A stretch of DNA of 33,351 bases from Coriobacteriia bacterium. GTDB lineage: Bacteria > Actinomycetota > Coriobacteriia > Anaerosomatales > PALSA-660. Below are positions 29,379-33,351 of the stretch, in pieces. A program made the position numbers and the translations under genes. Where the stretch lies: NCBI GenBank assembly GCA_030652345.1, contig JAUSAU010000063.1, positions 1 to 33,351 of the forward strand. Reading direction: 5' to 3'. The notes below the pieces were generated by a model. That model did no database searches. It had not been told where the DNA came from and saw only the letters and a program-made list of their open reading frames with translations. Positions within the stretch are counted from its first letter, which is position 1. The number at the start of each line of letters is the position of its first letter.

Positions 29379-30277
29379 AAGACCTTCTCTCGAAAGCCGA
29401 GATCCTGACCGAGTCGCTGCCCTGGATCAAGTCGACCTGGGGTTCGATCGTGGTCGTGAAGTACGGCGGAGCGGCGATGACCGACCCGGAACTGCGGGAG
29501 CATGTCGCATCCGATCTCGTGCTCATGAAGCTCGTCGGCATCAATCCGGTCATCGTGCACGGCGGAGGTCCGGACATCACCGACTTCATGGAGCGGCTCG
29601 ATATGCCCGTCGAGTTCTTCGACGGGATGCGCGTCACGACGCCCGAGGCGATGGAGATCGTGAAGATGGTGCTCGTCGGCAAAGTGAACAAGGAGCTCGT
29701 CTCTGCGATCAACTCGCACGGCCGGCTTGCGGTCGGCATCTCGGGCGACGACGGGAACCTCCTCAAGGCGCGTCCGATCTCGCCGCGGCTCGGACGCGTC
29801 GGCGAGGTCGAGGAGATCGACACGACGGTCGTCACCAACCTCATCGAGGACGGCTTCATCCCGGTCATCGCGACCGTGGCGTACGGTGAAGACGGCGGTT
29901 CCTACAACATCAACGCGGATCTGGTCGCCGGCGATCTTGCGGGCGCGCTCGGAGCGGCGAAGGTCATCTTCCTCACCGATGTCGACGGCCTGTACGGCGA
30001 CTTCGAGGACAAGGGCTCGCTCATCTCGGCCCTCTCGCTCGACGAGGCCGAGAACCTGATCGCCGACGAGAAGCTCTCGAGCGGGATGATCCCGAAGGTC
30101 GGCGCGTGTGCCCGCGCCCTGCGCGCCGGCGTGCCGCGTGCCCACATCCTCAACGGCACCGTCCCGCACGCTCTGCTGCTGGAGGTCTACACCGACGAAG
30201 GCGTCGGCACGATGATCACCGCGGACGGCACCGCGCCGAGCGATCTCGACGGCGCACGCTACGCGGCGGGGGAGTGA
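29375..30277 (+). CDS. argB: Acetylglutamate kinase
   Basis: 300 residues, starting at the ATGA overlap with argJ. Phosphorylates N-acetylglutamate, the second step. The amino-acid kinase fold is clear: IVVVKYGGAAM (ATP-binding Lys), VIVHGGGPDITDFM, INADLVAGDLAGALGAAKVIFLTDVDG, and SSGMIPKVGAC. An N-terminal helix (KAEILTESLPWIKS) as in arginine-inhibited hexameric kinases is present, so feedback inhibition by arginine is likely. argD begins with its own ribosome site 5 bases after the stop. Confidence 0.97.
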   Translation: MKDLLSKAEILTESLPWIKSTWGSIVVVKYGGAAMTDPELREHVASDLVLMKLVGINPVIVHGGGPDITDFMERLDMPVEFFDGMRVTTPEAMEIVKMVLVGKVNKELVSAINSHGRLAVGISGDDGNLLKARPISPRLGRVGEVEEIDTTVVTNLIEDGFIPVIATVAYGEDGGSYNINADLVAGDLAGALGAAKVIFLTDVDGLYGDFEDKGSLISALSLDEAENLIADEKLSSGMIPKVGACARALRAGVPRAHILNGTVPHALLLEVYTDEGVGTMITADGTAPSDLDGARYAAGE

Positions 30278-30282
30278 GCGGC

Positions 30283-31560
30283 ATGGGCGAGCTGCTCGAC
30301 AGGACCACCGCGCTCGACGCGACGGTACACATGACGACCTACGCGCGGAAGCCGGCCATGTTCGTCAGCGGTTCAGGCATGCGCCTCGTCGACGATGAGG
30401 GGCGCGAGTACCTCGACTTCGTCTCCGGCATCGGCGCGGTCAATCTGGGGCACGCGCATCCTGCGGTCACCGCCGCGATCTGCGAGCAGGCGGCCAAGCT
30501 CACGCACGTCAGCAACCTCTACTACGTCGAGCACCGCGACGAACTCGCGCGCGACCTCACTGAGCTGCTCGCCGGCGCCGAGGCGGCGGCACGGGCATGG
30601 AACGCCGACGGCCCGGTGGCCGGTCCCGATCCGTCGCAGTGGCGCATCTTCTTCTCGAACTCGGGCGCGGAGGCGGTCGAGGGCGCCATCAAGCTCGCGA
30701 GGCGCCACGGCATGGTCTCGAAGGGCTCGGACTGCACGAACATCGTGACCGCCGAGCGCTCCTTCCACGGGCGCACGCTCGCCGCACTCGCCGCCACCGG
30801 CCAGCCGAGCAAACAGGAGTCGTTCCGGCCGCTGCCGGCCGGTTTCAGCCATGTGCCCCTCAACGACCTCGCGGCACTGACGGCGGCCGTCGACGAGCAC
30901 ACCTGCGCTGTCATGCTCGAGCCCGTCCAGGGTGAGGGCGGCGTCTACCCGTGCGACCCCGCGTACCTGCGCGGCGTGCGCGAGCTGTGCGACGACCGCG
31001 GCATCCTGCTCATCCTCGACGAGGTGCAGACCGGCTTCTATCGCACCGGCGCGCCGTTCGCCTTCGAGCTGTTCGGGGTGGTGCCGGACGTCGTCTGTCT
31101 GGCCAAGGCGATCGCCAACGGCCTGCCGATGGGTGCGATCGCAGCACGGGGAGACGCCGCCACCGTCCTCAAACCCGGCGACCACGGGTCGACCTTCGGT
31201 GGTGGCCCGCTCGTGTGCGCCGCCGCCCGGGCGACCCTGCGCGCGCTGGCCGACGAGCGGCTCGGCGAGAACGCCGCGGCGTCCGGCGTCTACCTGCGCG
31301 ACAAGCTGCACGAGTTCGCGGGTGCGACGGGCCGTGTCGCCGACGTCCGCGGCGCCGGGCTGATGAACGCCGTCGAGTTCAAGGACCCGATCGCCGGCGA
31401 CATCGCGACCGCCGGACTTGCACGCGGCCTTGTCCTGAACAGCATAGGTACGCATATTCTGCGGATTCTCCCACCACTCGTGTGCGCGACGACGGAGATT
31501 GATACACTTGTGGCCGCTCTTTATGAGATGTCAGCAATGGGGGACGACGGAGGCGCATGA
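30283..31560 (+). CDS. argD: Acetylornithine aminotransferase
   Basis: 425 residues from the ATG at 30283, with GGGGAG about 9 bases upstream; a GTG at 30274 overlaps the argB stop but has no spacing for its ribosome site. PLP-dependent class III aminotransferase converting the semialdehyde to N-acetylornithine with glutamate. It has the usual VNLGHAHP, FSNSGAEAVEGAIKLAR, SFHGRT, ILDEVQTGFYRTG and the PLP-lysine LAKAIANG (K275). The last 30 codons are less GC-rich than the rest. The stop lies 1 base before the argF ATG. Confidence 0.95.
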   Translation: MGELLDRTTALDATVHMTTYARKPAMFVSGSGMRLVDDEGREYLDFVSGIGAVNLGHAHPAVTAAICEQAAKLTHVSNLYYVEHRDELARDLTELLAGAEAAARAWNADGPVAGPDPSQWRIFFSNSGAEAVEGAIKLARRHGMVSKGSDCTNIVTAERSFHGRTLAALAATGQPSKQESFRPLPAGFSHVPLNDLAALTAAVDEHTCAVMLEPVQGEGGVYPCDPAYLRGVRELCDDRGILLILDEVQTGFYRTGAPFAFELFGVVPDVVCLAKAIANGLPMGAIAARGDAATVLKPGDHGSTFGGGPLVCAAARATLRALADERLGENAAASGVYLRDKLHEFAGATGRVADVRGAGLMNAVEFKDPIAGDIATAGLARGLVLNSIGTHILRILPPLVCATTEIDTLVAALYEMSAMGDDGGA

Positions 31561-31561
31561 A

Positions 31562-32491
31562 ATGCAGCAATTGATCGGTCGCGACATCCTCACCCTCGGT
31601 GAACTCACCCCGGAGGAGTTCAGCGCGTTCATGGACCGCGCGAGCGCTCAGAAGCGCGCCGCCAAAGCGGCCGCGTTCAGGCCGCTCGCCGGCAAGTCGG
31701 TGGCGATCATCATGCTCAAGCCCTCGCTGCGCACGCGCGTGAGTTTCGAGGTCGCGTGCGAGAAGCTCGGCGCCACACCGGTCCTGCTCATCGGCGAGGG
31801 CTCCGCGTTCTCGCGTGGCGAGTCCGTCAAGGACACGGTCAAGGTCCTCGAGCGCTACGTCGACTGCATCGTGCTGCGCACGTACGACCAGTCGCACATC
31901 GAGGAGGTCGCTCTTCACGCGTCGGTGCCGGTCATCAACGCGCTGACGGATGACTACCACCCCTGCCAGGTCCTCGCGGACCTGCTCACCATCAACGAGC
32001 ACAAGGGCCGGCTCGCCGGCATCTCCGCCACCTACGTGGGGGACGGCAACAACATGGCGAACACGCTGCTCATCGGCGCGGCCCTGTGCGGGATGCACAT
32101 GACGGTCGCGTGCCCTCCGGGCTTCGAACCCGCGAAGGCCGCGCTGACCCGCGCCAGCGAGATCGCGTCGCAGACGGGTTCCCGTCTCTCGGTCGTGCGC
32201 AATCCGATGGAAGCCGTCGCCGGCGCCGATGTCGTCATCACCGACACGTGGGCATCGATGGGCCAGGAGGCGGAGCACGAGGAGCGCGTGAAGCAGTTCC
32301 GTCCGTACCAGGTCAACGAAGCACTCATGGAGGTCGCCGCATCCGACGCGATCTTCCTGCACTGTCTGCCGGCACACCGCGGCGAGGAAGTCACGGACGC
32401 CGTGATCGACTCACCCGCATCCGTCGTCTACGACGAGGCGGAGAACCGCATGCACGCACAGAAGGCCCTGCTCACTCTGGTCATGGGATGA
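31562..32491 (+). CDS. argF: Ornithine carbamoyltransferase
   Basis: 309 residues from the ATG at 31562, with GGAGG (31549-31553) 8 bases upstream. Makes citrulline from ornithine and carbamoyl phosphate. It carries the carbamoyl phosphate motif SLRTR (55-59), HPCQ (133-136) and the ornithine motif HCLPAHRGEEV near the C-terminus. Length and motifs are normal and appear to be of the anabolic type. argF is in the same transcript as argD and argR. Confidence 0.96.
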   Translation: MQQLIGRDILTLGELTPEEFSAFMDRASAQKRAAKAAAFRPLAGKSVAIIMLKPSLRTRVSFEVACEKLGATPVLLIGEGSAFSRGESVKDTVKVLERYVDCIVLRTYDQSHIEEVALHASVPVINALTDDYHPCQVLADLLTINEHKGRLAGISATYVGDGNNMANTLLIGAALCGMHMTVACPPGFEPAKAALTRASEIASQTGSRLSVVRNPMEAVAGADVVITDTWASMGQEAEHEERVKQFRPYQVNEALMEVAASDAIFLHCLPAHRGEEVTDAVIDSPASVVYDEAENRMHAQKALLTLVMG

Positions 32492-32495
32492 GGCA

Positions 32496-32927
32496 ATGAG
32501 GAAGAGGCTTGAGCGACAGGATGTCATCCGCCGCATAGTCCGGCGCGAGCGCATCCGCACCCAGCGCGACCTGGTCGACCGTCTCAAGGCGCAGGGCTTC
32601 GTCTGTACGCAGGCGACGGTCTCGCGCGACATCACCGAGATGGGCCTGCGCAAGCTCCCGGAGGGCGTCTACGTGCTCGCCGAGGACCTGCATCTCCAGC
32701 GCATGATCTCCGAGCTCGTGACGAGCGTCGTTCAGGCGGAGAAGCTCGTGCTCGTGAAAGCGTCTCCGGGCACGGCGCCCGGCGTCGCAGCCGCACTCGA
32801 CGGTGCCGGCCTCGATGAGGTCCTCGGCTCCATCGCGGGCGACGACACGATCCTCGTGATCACGCGCAGCGACACCGACGCCAAGGCGATCGTCGACAGC
32901 ATCGAGAAGTACCGCGGCCGCTTCTAG
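32496..32927 (+). CDS. argR: Arginine repressor
   Basis: 143 residues. The N-terminal winged helix (residues 1-60) has the ArgR recognition helix [17 protein letters not shown]. The C-terminal oligomerisation and arginine-binding domain has [20 protein letters not shown] (92-102) and GDDT (115-118), whose Asp contacts arginine in the hexamer. It is complete. It starts 4 bases after argF and is expected to repress its own operon via the ARG box at 26970-26989. Confidence 0.95.
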   Translation: MRKRLERQDVIRRIVRRERIRTQRDLVDRLKAQGFVCTQATVSRDITEMGLRKLPEGVYVLAEDLHLQRMISELVTSVVQAEKLVLVKASPGTAPGVAAALDGAGLDEVLGSIAGDDTILVITRSDTDAKAIVDSIEKYRGRF

Positions 32928-32968
32928 CGCCCGTCACGACAGACACACGAGCAGGAAGGAGCCCGGCC

Positions 32969-33351
32969 GTGGGCAACGAACGGTGTGTTCTCGCATACTC
33001 CGGAGGCCTCGACACCTCCGTCGCGATCCAGTGGATCAAGGAGAACCACGACATGGATGTCGTGGCACTCGTCATGGACGTCGGCCAGGAACGCCAGGAT
33101 CTCGAATTCGTGCGTGAGAAGGCCGTCAAGATCGGCGCGATCGAGTCGATCTGTCTCGATGTCCGTGAGGAGTATGTCGAGGAGTACCTCGCCAAGGCAC
33201 TCAAGGCCAACGCGCTCTACGAGAACAAGTATCCGCTCGTCTCCGCGCTCAGCCGCCCGATCATCGTGAAGCACCTCGTCGATCAGGCGCACAAGCACCA
33301 GGCGCGCTTCATCGCCCACGGCTGCACCGGTAAGGGCAACGACCAGGTGCG
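32969..33351 (+). CDS. argG: Argininosuccinate synthase, 5' part
   Basis: 127 codons and 2 bases from a GTG to the window end, in an open frame. AAGGAG is 7 bases upstream. It begins with [14 protein letters not shown], the ATP-pyrophosphatase P-loop (SGGLDTS, residues 11-17), and continues to [11 protein letters not shown], the conserved block of ArgG. Joins citrulline and aspartate using ATP. It lies 41 bases after argR, so it is probably in the same operon; argH would be expected next. Confidence 0.96.
   Translation, partial: MGNERCVLAYSGGLDTSVAIQWIKENHDMDVVALVMDVGQERQDLEFVREKAVKIGAIESICLDVREEYVEEYLAKALKANALYENKYPLVSALSRPIIVKHLVDQAHKHQARFIAHGCTGKGNDQV

Noticed and set aside
31451..31463. 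CGCA-TATTC-TGCG dyad inside argD as a second ARG box
   Set aside because: Its arm order and spacing do not match the box at 26970-26989, and it lies in coding sequence.

Overview
This is a GC-rich chromosomal window. It looks like an actinobacterium, possibly an anaerobic or environmental Coriobacteriia-type lineage. Supporting signs are strong G/C bias at third codon positions, frequent GTG starts, an argCJBDFRG gene order, and an ArgR box closely resembling the 20-nt ARG box described for Streptomyces. The lineage is an inference; no rRNA, tRNA or single-lineage marker gene is present. No CRISPR array, transposase, integrase or replication origin was seen.

Region 1 (1-6233, all + strand) is an accessory island with a visibly less GC-rich codon style. 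It carries, in order: an orphan RelE-like protein with a long N-terminal extension; a small membrane protein; a J-domain-like protein that has lost the His of HPD and gained a C-terminal zinc ribbon; a 610-residue protein with a nuclease-like core motif and a glycine-zipper membrane region; then three nuclease-type proteins of different families (a PD-(D/E)XK protein, an Mrr-type restriction endonuclease and a GIY-YIG protein); and a four-helix membrane protein. This is the best candidate in the window for an undescribed system, probably defence or inter-element conflict.

Region 2 (6234-19768) is a mosaic of small regulatory and stress modules. It includes a soluble PAS histidine kinase with no response regulator and two paralogous TetR regulators (8748-9434 and 15321-16046). 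Each TetR gene is divergent from a target and faces twin 15-bp palindromes, and in both cases one palindrome sits 1 bp after a TTGACA -35 box. Also here are a HicB-like ribbon-helix-helix protein with a membrane leader and an internal start, a HigB/HigA-type addiction pair whose toxin is reduced to 44 codons while the antitoxin is intact, and an XRE regulator/membrane protein pair with a palindrome in its promoter. The rest are redox enzymes, DUF4386-type membrane proteins, a CPBP protease, a chagasin-like lipoprotein inhibitor, a ClbS/DfsB-like protein and a short-chain dehydrogenase.

Region 3 (19769-25328) holds single housekeeping or accessory genes: GyrI-like, flavodoxin-like, SRPBCC, a membrane-inserted alpha/beta hydrolase, a SHOCT protein, a nitroreductase, a DUF6855-like protein and a TudS-related putative desulfidase.

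Region 4 (25366-33351) has a polar amino-acid-type ABC binding lipoprotein and permease with no ATPase gene, followed by the arginine biosynthesis operon argC-argJ-argB-argD-argF-argR-argG (argG cut by the window end). The operon has a well-formed promoter, an ARG box overlapping the upstream promoter region, and a perfect 10-bp hairpin in its leader. ArgR, encoded within the operon, is the expected repressor. The binding protein appears to lack both residues that normally hold the alpha-carboxylate and alpha-amino groups, so its ligand may not be an ordinary amino acid.
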